Positions 35,010 through 43,305 of a stretch of DNA of 64,000 bases are shown one piece after another; positions within the stretch are counted from its first letter, which is position 1, and every line of letters begins with the position of its first letter. The stretch is taken from the NCBI GenBank assembly GCA_012270045.1, contig JAAXJC010000151.1, positions 1 to 64,000 of the forward strand, read 5' to 3'. The notes beneath the pieces are model-generated. The model saw nothing but the letters and a program-made list of their open reading frames with translations, was not told the origin of the DNA and did no database searches. The translations under genes and the position numbers were made by a program. The stretch comes from Luminiphilus sp. (GTDB taxonomy: Bacteria; Pseudomonadota; Gammaproteobacteria; Pseudomonadales; Halieaceae).

Positions 35010-36266
35010 ATGCATTTAATCGCCACACAGGTTGATGACTCCCGGGAACAACTGCGGGGCAAGCTGGCCGCCCAGGGAGAGCGGCCGGGGTATGCCATCG
35101 ACCCCTACTTCTATCGCTCGCACCTGGTGCACGAACTGGAGCTGGAGCACCTGATTTTCAAAAGCTGGATTTATGCCCTGCATAGCAGCGAGATACCCGA
35201 GGTGGGTGACTACCAGATTCTGGAAATTGGTGAGGACGCGATCATTGTGGTTCGTGTGCCCGACGGGTCGATCAAAGCCATGCACAACATCTGTCGGCAC
35301 CGGGGTGCCAGGGTCTGCGAGGGCCCTTCGGGCAATCGAAAAACCTTCGTCTGCCCCTATCACGGCTGGGTTTACGAACTGGATGGTTCCCTGAAAGCCG
35401 CCCGCGAAACCCACATCATGCCGAATTTCGACAAGGGCCAGTTGGGGCTAAAGCCCGTGGGCTGCGTTGAATACATGGGAATGGTATTCATCAACTGCGA
35501 TCCCAACGCCGGTGACCTGGTGGCCTCCCTGGAGCAGATGAGGGTGCCATTGGGTGCCTACGACCTGGCCCATGCCAAGGTGGCGGACCGCCGCACCTAC
35601 CGGGTCGATGCCAACTGGAAGCTGGCCATAGAAAATTACCTGGAGTGTTACCACTGCGCCACCAGCCACCGGGCCTACGCCCGTCTGCATACGCTCAAGG
35701 ACCTGGAGGAAAAGTCCGCGCCGGTGGTGGCCCAGATGCTGGAGCACGCAGACGAGAAAACAGGCATACCCGGTATTGGCCAGACCCACACCAAGATCTA
35801 CCTGGACGCCGATGAGTTTGCCACCTGCGCCCACACCATGCGCTACGGTTTGTATGAGGGCATGGTTACGGGCAGTGAGGATGGCCAGCCGGTGGCGCCG
35901 TTGATGGGCCAGTTCAAGGGCTATGACGGTGGTGCGGGTGATTTCCAGATGGGACCGCTGACCTTCATGCTGAACTATCCCGATCACTGCGTGCTCTACC
36001 GTTTTCTGCCCCGGTCACTGACAGAGACCGATATGGAGCTGGTCTGGTTTGTTCGGGGGGATGCGGTTGAGGGGCAGGATTATGATCTGGAGAAACTCAC
36101 CTGGCTGTGGCATCACACCACACTCGAGGACGAGTACATCATCACCCGTAACAGTCTTGGGGTGAACTCAAGGTTTTTTGAGCCGGGCCCCTACCACGCC
36201 GAGTTTGAAGAAACCCTGCAGCAGTTCATCGCCTGGTATTTGCACACCATGGAGCAGGCTGCCTGA
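35010..36266 (+). CDS. Rieske non-heme iron oxygenase alpha subunit, GbcA-like
   Basis: A 418-residue Rieske oxygenase. The [2Fe-2S] ligands are Cys95-x-His97 and Cys115-x2-His118 (CRHRG...CPYHGW). The mononuclear iron histidines are His215 and His220 with Glu212 between domains (ENYLECYHCATSH). The C-terminal ARHD-like domain includes DAVEGQDYD and GVNSRFFEPGPYH, shared with glycine betaine monooxygenase GbcA and choline-monooxygenase-type enzymes that N-demethylate quaternary amines. It is the fourth gene of the TetR-controlled operon, 36 bases after GcvT. No ferredoxin reductase is encoded beside it, so electrons must come from elsewhere. Confidence 0.88.
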   Translation: MHLIATQVDDSREQLRGKLAAQGERPGYAIDPYFYRSHLVHELELEHLIFKSWIYALHSSEIPEVGDYQILEIGEDAIIVVRVPDGSIKAMHNICRHRGARVCEGPSGNRKTFVCPYHGWVYELDGSLKAARETHIMPNFDKGQLGLKPVGCVEYMGMVFINCDPNAGDLVASLEQMRVPLGAYDLAHAKVADRRTYRVDANWKLAIENYLECYHCATSHRAYARLHTLKDLEEKSAPVVAQMLEHADEKTGIPGIGQTHTKIYLDADEFATCAHTMRYGLYEGMVTGSEDGQPVAPLMGQFKGYDGGAGDFQMGPLTFMLNYPDHCVLYRFLPRSLTETDMELVWFVRGDAVEGQDYDLEKLTWLWHHTTLEDEYIITRNSLGVNSRFFEPGPYHAEFEETLQQFIAWYLHTMEQAA

Positions 36267-36276
36267 AAGCCGTGGT

Positions 36277-37185
36277 TTAACCATCGGACCCGGGTTCTAC
36301 CGGGAGCCCTACACCGCCAGATGTCGTTTCGGGTACCACTCTTTTTGCACCCACCAGTTGCTGGATACGGGACTGCCAGGCCGACAGGTTGGCCTCAATC
36401 ATGGCGAAGCCCCCCAGCCACAGCAGGCTGTCGTAGGTGTACAGGTAATGCCCGTACCAACCCCAGGACAGGGCACAGCTGATGATCAACAGGTAGCTGA
36501 TGTGGGGTGTTTGTCGTATCGCCCTGGGTAATAAACCGCCAGCTATATTGCGCCGCTTCATCCAGGCCAGGGCAGCGAAGGCGAGACCGGCGGCCAGCCA
36601 CGCCAGGCACTCCACAAAGCTGGCCGCCCCCTGCACCGTGGCGATGCGCAGGCTGTGGGCATCCACCAGGGTGCCCGCTTCAAAGCTCCAGTAGCTTTGT
36701 TCCCCATTAGCCAGACCCAGGCATTCGGCGGCGGGCAGAGGGGTGTAAACCTGGTTATTCAGAGTGTAGAGGTCCCCGTTTCCGGTGCTGCAGAACAGCT
36801 CATCGACCGACGTCGGTTCGGCGTCCAGTACGGCGGCAAAGTCCGCGGTGTAGACCACCAGGGTGTGGGCCAGTATGGCAAAGCAGCCCCAGCGCAGCAG
36901 GTTCAGCGCCACCCGTATTCGCGGTCTGGCGTAGACCTGCTGCCAGTAGGTCTCGATCTCGAAGACCAGCAGCAGGCCAAACCAGCCGGCGACATCCAGG
37001 GAGGTGGCAAAGGCGCCGGTGATGTCCCAGACCGACTGGTAACCCTCCCTGGCCAGGGTTCTGTAGTCCTCACCAAGGTACAACAGGAAATTGATAAACA
37101 GCAGGCTGTAAATGGGCCACTTCAGGTAGCCCTGGTAGCGGGCCATCAGGCCCAGCGTGTTCCCGGCCAGGGCGCCCGGTGTCAT
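36277..37185 (-). CDS. Multi-pass membrane protein of unknown function
   Basis: A 302-residue integral membrane protein with about six to seven hydrophobic segments, including LKWPIYSLLFINFLLYLGEDYR near residue 22, GCFAILAHTLVVYTADFAAV, AASFVECLAWLAAGLAFAALAW and ISYLLIISCALSWGWYGHYLY. A long loop (about 125-175) has two to three cysteines (LFCSTG, AAECLG) and is probably periplasmic. I recognise no family. The start ATG 37185 with GGGAG directly before it lies 17 bases after the PhyH gene stop, so the two form a pair. Role unknown; the link to PhyH hints at a membrane or lipid substrate. Confidence 0.7.
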   Translation of the reverse strand: MTPGALAGNTLGLMARYQGYLKWPIYSLLFINFLLYLGEDYRTLAREGYQSVWDITGAFATSLDVAGWFGLLLVFEIETYWQQVYARPRIRVALNLLRWGCFAILAHTLVVYTADFAAVLDAEPTSVDELFCSTGNGDLYTLNNQVYTPLPAAECLGLANGEQSYWSFEAGTLVDAHSLRIATVQGAASFVECLAWLAAGLAFAALAWMKRRNIAGGLLPRAIRQTPHISYLLIISCALSWGWYGHYLYTYDSLLWLGGFAMIEANLSAWQSRIQQLVGAKRVVPETTSGGVGLPVEPGSDG

Positions 37186-37201
37186 CTCCCGGTGCAGGGG
37201 G

Positions 37202-37993
37202 TCAGGAGTCAAACCACAGGCCGTCCGGGTCCTCGGGCCAGACCCCCAGGTGGGGGCCATGGGCCTGGAAACCGAGCAGCCGCCGTACCGATTCCGGTAG
37301 CGCTGCCACCACCTCAGGGGGCAGTGTCAGGTACTGGTTCTCTTCCTGACGTAACCAGCCAAGGGTGTAGGTGTTGACCAGTGCCCGGCGCGGTTTGTCA
37401 CTGGCATTGGCGCCGCCACCGTGCAGGGTCGAACCCAGATACAGGACCACAGAACCTTTGGACATGGCTGCGGGTAGGCTGTCCCGACTGGCATCGCCCG
37501 GATGGCTGCCCTGGCGGTGGGAGCCCGGTATCACGCGGGTAGCGCCGTTTTCTTCGGTGAAGTCGTCCAGGGCCCAGAGGGCCGAAATCTGCATCTCGAA
37601 GGGGAAATACTGGGTCGGGTAAATCGAGTCATCGGCGTGCAGTACCTGGGCCTTTTCCCCCGGCAGGATCTCGATGGCGGTAGTGCTGCCAACCTGCAGG
37701 ACCTCGCAGTGGGGCCCCAGTATGGCTTCTGCCAGGGCCAGAATTTGCGGCTCTGCGAACAGGTGCTGGAACTCCCCCGAGTGCTCTGCAACACCGCCGA
37801 CGCGGCGGGTCAGGTAGCCGTTGAAGTCATTCTGGAACTCCGCGCCCAGGCGCTCGTATTTGGGTTGCAAGTCGGCGTTGAACGCATCGATCCTGGTTCC
37901 GGAGGCCATGTCTTCGATGATGACGGCACCGGCTTCCCTCAGGGCTTCGATCTTGGGGTCCATATCCCCGTTGGGGGTAAATCGCGGGATCAT
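37202..37993 (-). CDS. PhyH-family Fe(II)/2-oxoglutarate oxygenase
   Basis: A 263-residue phytanoyl-CoA-hydroxylase-type enzyme. The facial triad is His119-Ala-Asp121 (VLHADD) and His191 (STLHGGG), and Arg202 or Arg203 (KPRRALVNTY) should hold 2-oxoglutarate. Bacterial PhyH proteins act on small metabolites such as ectoine, phosphonates or halogenation targets, not only fatty acyl chains. ATG 37993 has AAGGA upstream. The gene belongs with the membrane protein that follows it and is separated from the MFS gene by 147 bases. Confidence 0.87.
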   Translation of the reverse strand: MIPRFTPNGDMDPKIEALREAGAVIIEDMASGTRIDAFNADLQPKYERLGAEFQNDFNGYLTRRVGGVAEHSGEFQHLFAEPQILALAEAILGPHCEVLQVGSTTAIEILPGEKAQVLHADDSIYPTQYFPFEMQISALWALDDFTEENGATRVIPGSHRQGSHPGDASRDSLPAAMSKGSVVLYLGSTLHGGGANASDKPRRALVNTYTLGWLRQEENQYLTLPPEVVAALPESVRRLLGFQAHGPHLGVWPEDPDGLWFDS

Positions 37994-38140
37994 AGGGGTT
38001 CCTTACCAATGGCCTGCATCCATGCGAGTTGAATCCTCGCCGCCCAGACTGAACAGGGGTTTATGGTAACAGGACGCTGTGGGCTAACAAGGGACTGTGC
38101 ACGGGGGTGCGCTTACCGAAGTGGTCAGGTGCAGTGCATT

Positions 38141-39442
38141 TCAAACGCCGGCCTTGGGTTCTCCCGGTGTGAAGGGTTGGTCCACCCGAATGAACAGCCA
38201 CAGCACAGCCCCTGCCAGGGCCACGCCGGTCCCCGTTGCCAGTGCCGCCACCCAGCCAATGTGCTGGGCCAGGAAAGGCATCAGGGGTGCCACCACGATA
38301 CCCGCGGCGTTACCGCCGGTGTTCATCAGGCCGCAGGCGGGTGCGGTGTATGCCCCGGCAACAAAGGTCTGGGCCGACCAGAAGGCCCCCTCCGCAAATT
38401 GCGTAAAGGCGAAGCACAGGGACAGCAGGGCCACGGCAACATAGGGCGACGGGGCATAGAGCCCGGCGTACAACAGGCTGCCGGCGCCGACCAGGCCGAT
38501 CATGGCGGGCAGTCTGCACCCCAGACGGGGGCCTAGGCGCCTGCACAGGGCATCGCAGGTCAGGCCTCCCAGGGTGGCCATCACGGCGCCGGTGATCCAG
38601 GGCAGGGCGGCCAGAAAACCGGTTTCCAGGATGGTAAAGCCCAACTCCTTTACCAAATAATGGAAAAACCATGTGAAGAAGAGATAGAACACGTAGTTGA
38701 GCCCGAAGTAGGCGGCGGTCAGCAGCAGGGTTTCCCGGTTGCGAATGAGCTGGGTCCAGGCGCCGAAGCCCGCCTCGACTGTCAGCCCTTCCCGATTGGC
38801 CCTGATCAGCGCCAGTTCCCCCTCGGTCATGCCCGGATGGTCAGCCGGATTATCCCGCGCATACCACCACCACAGGCTGAACAGTCCAAGTCCCAGGGGA
38901 ATGAACACATAGAAGGAGGCGCGCCAGCCCCAGTAGACTGCGACCGTGGCCACCAGCGGCTGGGCCGCCGCGGCGCCCAGGGTCAGTCCGGTACTGGATA
39001 CGGCATTGGGCAGTGCCCAGTGACCGACAGGAAACCAGCGCTCTACGGCCGCCGCCTGCACCGGGTACATGGGCGCGTGGGCGGCCCCCAGTACAAAGCG
39101 CACCAGCATCAGAACCGCCATGATACCGGCGCTGGACTTGACCAGCGTGCCCGGCAGCAAGCCGGTCAGGGCTGAAGCTGCCATGCCCAGCAGCCCGACG
39201 GTCATCAGCGTGCGCCGGGGGCCGAAGCGGGCACCGGCGATACCGCCGGGCAACTGGAACAGGGCGTAGCCCCAGATAAAGCTGGCGAAGATCCAACCCA
39301 TCTCAAGCTCGCTCAGGGCCAGCTCGGGCATCATGAGTTCACCCGCCACGTGGATGTTCTGGCGCATCAGGTAGGCCAGGAAGCTGAGCATGAACAGGAT
39401 GGCGAAGAATCGCCAGCGCACGGGTAACGGGTAAGGTTTCAC
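38141..39442 (-). CDS. MFS transporter, anion/organic-acid symporter (ACS) type
   Basis: A 433-residue, 12-helix MFS protein. RQNIHVAGELMMPELALSELEMGWIFASFIWGYALFQLPGG is the first-helix and loop pattern of the ACS/phthalate-type subfamily, with the motif FGPRR in loop 2-3, RFVLGAAHAPMYPVQAAAVERWFP in helix 4 and RDNPADHPGMTEGE in the central loop. Such carriers move organic anions or zwitterions. GTG start at 39442 has GAGAGG upstream. It is in line with, and 78 bases after, the Rieske gene, so it probably imports the substrate of that set or exports a product. Confidence 0.85.
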   Translation of the reverse strand: MKPYPLPVRWRFFAILFMLSFLAYLMRQNIHVAGELMMPELALSELEMGWIFASFIWGYALFQLPGGIAGARFGPRRTLMTVGLLGMAASALTGLLPGTLVKSSAGIMAVLMLVRFVLGAAHAPMYPVQAAAVERWFPVGHWALPNAVSSTGLTLGAAAAQPLVATVAVYWGWRASFYVFIPLGLGLFSLWWWYARDNPADHPGMTEGELALIRANREGLTVEAGFGAWTQLIRNRETLLLTAAYFGLNYVFYLFFTWFFHYLVKELGFTILETGFLAALPWITGAVMATLGGLTCDALCRRLGPRLGCRLPAMIGLVGAGSLLYAGLYAPSPYVAVALLSLCFAFTQFAEGAFWSAQTFVAGAYTAPACGLMNTGGNAAGIVVAPLMPFLAQHIGWVAALATGTGVALAGAVLWLFIRVDQPFTPGEPKAGV

Positions 39443-39520
39443 CCCGGTATTACCTCTCGATGGGGTTGTGACAGACCGGTGTGTTGCCCAGACCGCCTGT
39501 CCGTGGGCGCCCGGCTTTCG

Positions 39521-40618
39521 TCAGTGGTACTCATCGAGGCAGGCCTGTATATAACGACGCAGGTCGAGACTGTAGTCTTCCATGGGCGCGTAGTAGCCGC
39601 GTTCGAATACCGGGTTTTGCATACCCCGTTGCACGCTTTCGCAAATTTGCCAGTCCTGTTGGTTGACCCGATCCCAGAACGTCACGGCATCGCTGGGGTC
39701 AAACCGGGTTTTGGCCAACTCGCTGGGGTGAAATAAGAAGTCGCAGCGCACCCGGGTCTCTGCTACTGACTCCGGCCAGACGTAGAAAGCCGCCACATGA
39801 TCCATGGCCAGGCTGACCATCAGGTTGGGGTAAAACAACTCACCCTTGTGGTGGGTTTTTTCGGTACCGCTGAGGCCCGGGAAGGGGGCCCTGTCGGTGG
39901 TGCCTGTGGCCGTGAAGGTGTAGGCACCCTCCCGGTGGGGTACACCCTCATCCCAGTCCAGCTCGCTGCCGCCGCCCTGCCGGAAAGCGGGCACGACCTG
40001 GCAGAGCTCCGGGTGCACCGGACCGCAGTGATAGCACTCGTTGTAGTTCTCGAGAATCACCTTCCAGTTGGCGCCGACCCGGTAGTCGATACTGGCGCCA
40101 GTGCGCAGCTCGGCCAACGGATAGTTCGCTATCCGGTCGGTGCCGGGACCCAGGGCTTCGGCGAGGGTTGCCCCCCGGCGGTCGTCGAGACAGATGAAAA
40201 TAAAACCGCCCCATTCATCAACCCGGACCGTGTGCAGCTGTGTCGCTCCCGGCTCAACCGGCAGGTGAGGTGCAGCCCGCAGGGTGCCATCGAGGTGGTA
40301 GTTCCAGGCGTGATAGGGGCAGGTGATGCTGCGCCCAAAGCTGCCATAGCGCATGTCGGTATCGGGCATCGCCACCAACTCGGCGCCCCGGTGTCGGCAG
40401 ACGTTGTAGAACCCGCGTAGCTCGCCGTCTTCATGCCGAAGCACCAGCACCGATTCCCTGCCCAGCCGCAGGCCCTGGTAGTCGCCAGGGTTCGGTACCT
40501 GTTCAGCCCTACCCACGCAGACCCAACCCGGTCGGAAGACGGCGTCATATTCCCGCCGGTACAGGTCGGCATCCAGATAGCTGGCCCGGGGCAGGGTCTG
40601 TTCCAGGGATTCCAGCAC
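39521..40618 (-). CDS. Rieske non-heme iron oxygenase alpha subunit (second)
   Basis: A 365-residue Rieske oxygenase, shorter than the other one in the window. Cluster ligands are Cys74-x-His76 (VCRHRGAEL) and Cys100-x2-His103 (CPYHAWNY); iron ligands His197 and His202 with Glu194 (ENYNECYHCGPVH). The late segment QRGMQNPVFERGYYAPMEDYSLDLRRYI is typical of choline-monooxygenase and stachydrine/carnitine-like demethylases. It follows the TMADH-like gene by 12 bases and should demethylate an N-methylated compound to feed it. GTG start with GGGAG in front. The electron-donor reductase is not nearby. Confidence 0.87.
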   Translation of the reverse strand: MLESLEQTLPRASYLDADLYRREYDAVFRPGWVCVGRAEQVPNPGDYQGLRLGRESVLVLRHEDGELRGFYNVCRHRGAELVAMPDTDMRYGSFGRSITCPYHAWNYHLDGTLRAAPHLPVEPGATQLHTVRVDEWGGFIFICLDDRRGATLAEALGPGTDRIANYPLAELRTGASIDYRVGANWKVILENYNECYHCGPVHPELCQVVPAFRQGGGSELDWDEGVPHREGAYTFTATGTTDRAPFPGLSGTEKTHHKGELFYPNLMVSLAMDHVAAFYVWPESVAETRVRCDFLFHPSELAKTRFDPSDAVTFWDRVNQQDWQICESVQRGMQNPVFERGYYAPMEDYSLDLRRYIQACLDEYH

Positions 40619-40630
40619 CGCCCTGTCTCC

Positions 40631-42787
40631 CTAGGATCCGGTTGCCGGGTTCAGGATCACCACCGGCTGGGGATCCTCCAGGGTGATGGGCTCATCCCGC
40701 CGGTATAGCCCGGCATCGCCTTCGAGCAGGCCCCGGGCGAACCCGTGGCCACTGTGCACAGCGTGGGCGATGGCTCCCGGAGCCAGGGCATCACCCACCA
40801 GGTTAATCCCCGTGCCCTGCAGGCCCTTGTGCCCTCCGGCCCGGGACTGCAGCAGGGCCTGGTACAGACTGGTATTGGGCAGGCGCAACCCGACCAGGAC
40901 GATGGCATCGACAGGGCGTTCCAGGGTCTGGCCATTGAACAGGTTGCTGAGTGTGGCCTGCTCGCCGTCGAAGCCATTCAGGTTGGTGGTGGTCAGGATC
41001 TCGACCTGCTGCTCACCCAGAGCCTTGTACACGTAGGGCAACTCATTGGTCATGAACGTCCACGCGGAGGCGTGACCTGCGGGTGTTGCGTAGACCACAT
41101 TGCACCCCCGGCGTCCCAGATGTTCGGCAATGACACCGCCCAGATAATAATTGTCGTAGTCGAACACCAGGATGCGCTCGCCGCTGATGCGGTTGGCGAA
41201 TACATCCTCGGGTGTGAAAACCTTGGGCCCATCCAGCGGCTGGTCGGGAATTTCCAGCGCTGAGTACAGGTGTCGGGTCCACTGTGCGCCGGTGGCCAGG
41301 GCAATATGGTCCGGTGCCAGGTCGGCGATGGACTCTGCGTCCATGGGACTGTCGGTATACATGGCGACGTTTCCCAGTTGGGACAGTGCCCAGACCCGGT
41401 AGTCCCGGACCCGACGCCATACCCCAAGACCCGGTAGCGCGCTTTCATCGAGTACCCGGCCGCCCCAGTCGCTGCGCTGCTCGGCCAGGGTCACCTGAAA
41501 GCCCTGCCGGGCGGCCACCAGCGCGGCTTCCAGACCCGCCGGTCCACCCCCCACCACCAGCAGGTGTTCGGGTTTGTCAGTCTGCCGGAATTGCTCGGGA
41601 TGCCAGTCCCTGCGCCACTCCTCCCCGGCAGTAGCGTTTTGGGTGCAGCGCACCGGCACACCGTCGTGCCAGCTGGCGATACAGATGTTGCAGCCAATAC
41701 ATTCCCGTATGGCGTCGCTTTCGCCCCGGCGCACTTTGTCGGGTAAAAACGGGTCGGCAATACTGGCCCGGGCGCCGCCGATCAGGTCCAGCACGCCGCG
41801 TTTGATCTGGGACACCATGGTATCCGGTGAAGTAAATCGGCCGACACCGACCACCGGGCGATCGGTGACCGTCCTGACGAAATCGATGATGGGTTCGTGG
41901 GCCCCTTCGGGCCGAAACCGGGACGCGCCGCAGTCATTTGGGCTCGAGTCCATTTTTACGTCCCACAGGTCGGGCACCTGTGACAGCAGGCTGACGACAC
42001 CGTGGGCCTCGCTCTCGTAATGGTCACTGGCTTTGGCGCGCAATTCCTCCAGGCTGATGCGCAGGGCCACCGCGGCACGGCCGCCGGCCTCATCCCGGGT
42101 GACCTCCAGCATTTCCCGAACGAAGCGGGTTCGGTTTTCGAGACTGCCGCCGTAGCCATCGGTGCGCCAGTTATATTCCGGCAGCAGGAATTCATAGCCC
42201 AGGTAGCCCATGCCGGCGTAGACGTAGATGATATCGAAGCCGGCATCCAGGGCCCGCCGGGTCGCGGCCCGCTGCCAGTTGAGGACCGCGTCTATGTCCC
42301 TGCTGTCCATGGGCTTGGGCCGCTGCTGTCCCATGAAGCCCACATGGGTTGCCGCCCAGGGCACACCCGAGGGTGACAGGGGGGGCAGCCGGGACGTTCT
42401 GTTCATCACCACCGCGCCACCGTGCCACAGTTCCACCGCGGCGAGGCTGCCGTGGCGATGCACCGCCTCCGTGGTCAGGGCGTGGGAGGCGATGTCGGCG
42501 TCGTTCCACAGCCGCGCGTAGGGCAGTGGTGAGTCGTCCGAACTGGGGTGGATGGACACGGCCCCGGTGCTGACCACGCCCCAGCCTCCCTCGGCTTTCA
42601 TGCCCCGAAAAGACGCGCGCACCCGGGGGTTGGCTTCGGTCATACCACTGGCATGGGGCACCTGGTAAAACCGGTTGGGTGCGACCACGGGACCGATCTG
42701 GACGGGTTCAAACAGAATCCGGTGCTGGGGATGGCAGAGGCTGAGGTCGCGATTCCCCACCGGTATGTCCTTTGGCTCAGGCTTCAC
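40631..42787 (-). CDS. Trimethylamine/dimethylamine-dehydrogenase-like flavoenzyme (DgcA-like)
   Basis: A 718-residue two-domain old-yellow-enzyme protein with an FMN barrel, a [4Fe-4S] cluster and a dinucleotide-binding half. The N-terminal pattern NRFYQVPH is that of trimethylamine dehydrogenase, but the Cys that binds FMN covalently there is Ala46 here. Cluster ligands are Cys363, Cys366, Cys369 and Cys381 (CIGCNIC...C), then TQNATAGEEWRR. Trp275 and Trp373 match the aromatic cage tryptophans; the catalytic His is replaced by Met193 after Tyr190. LLVVGGGPAGLEA starts the ADP-binding domain. Dimethylglycine demethylase DgcA belongs to this group. Start GTG 42787 chosen over an upstream frame without homology. 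Confidence 0.88.
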   Translation of the reverse strand: MKPEPKDIPVGNRDLSLCHPQHRILFEPVQIGPVVAPNRFYQVPHASGMTEANPRVRASFRGMKAEGGWGVVSTGAVSIHPSSDDSPLPYARLWNDADIASHALTTEAVHRHGSLAAVELWHGGAVVMNRTSRLPPLSPSGVPWAATHVGFMGQQRPKPMDSRDIDAVLNWQRAATRRALDAGFDIIYVYAGMGYLGYEFLLPEYNWRTDGYGGSLENRTRFVREMLEVTRDEAGGRAAVALRISLEELRAKASDHYESEAHGVVSLLSQVPDLWDVKMDSSPNDCGASRFRPEGAHEPIIDFVRTVTDRPVVGVGRFTSPDTMVSQIKRGVLDLIGGARASIADPFLPDKVRRGESDAIRECIGCNICIASWHDGVPVRCTQNATAGEEWRRDWHPEQFRQTDKPEHLLVVGGGPAGLEAALVAARQGFQVTLAEQRSDWGGRVLDESALPGLGVWRRVRDYRVWALSQLGNVAMYTDSPMDAESIADLAPDHIALATGAQWTRHLYSALEIPDQPLDGPKVFTPEDVFANRISGERILVFDYDNYYLGGVIAEHLGRRGCNVVYATPAGHASAWTFMTNELPYVYKALGEQQVEILTTTNLNGFDGEQATLSNLFNGQTLERPVDAIVLVGLRLPNTSLYQALLQSRAGGHKGLQGTGINLVGDALAPGAIAHAVHSGHGFARGLLEGDAGLYRRDEPITLEDPQPVVILNPATGS

Positions 42788-43305
42788 CCCACCCCCCGAC
42801 TTTCTGTGTTTTCTGCAGTGACAGATTGAGTGGCTTTTGTGGCTAACGCAATACCCCGGAAGACATTCCTGAGGGTGTTGGATAATGCCCGCTCCGACTC
42901 CCCTGGGTGCCAAGCACGGTCCCCGCGCTTACAACTGGCTGGCCACCGAGCACGGTCACCCCTTTCCGAGTGGACCGATTTAATTTCATCATGACCATGG
43001 TGGTGCTTCCGGGTATATCCCTGCCCCTGCTGGTGGTGTCCCTGTCTCGGGTCATCACCCTGTGGCCGGCGGGTTAAGGATTGCCGCGATCTTTACAGGC
43101 TGACCCACAGGGCAACAACCAGCCCTGATACGCTGTCCGCTGGCACCGGACTGAGACCCAGAAAGACCACTGCCCGGCAGGCAGTACTGTCTTCCGTTGG
43201 TGCTCACCCGAAGGCACACCAGCGCCTGACCCAAAGAGAAAAAATTACCCACTATTTGGCGGGCTGGGGCACACTATCGGGCCCAGTAGGGTGGGAGACA
43301 GGGCC
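42788..43305. other. 518-base intergenic region between divergent flavoenzyme and SDR genes
   Basis: No gene here can be supported. One short plus-strand frame (about 42884-43078) ends in a hydrophobic stretch, and a minus-strand frame of 71 codons overlaps it, but neither has a ribosome site or recognisable homology. The region must carry both divergent promoters. Two copies of a 10-base piece, AGCACGGTCM (M = A or C), occur near 42915 and 42950; whether they bind anything is unknown. Confidence 0.4.

Noticed and set aside
42843-43078. Short opposing open frames, one with a hydrophobic end, possible small membrane protein
   Set aside because: No ribosome site, no family resemblance and overlap of two frames on both strands; could be a decayed remnant but cannot be supported.
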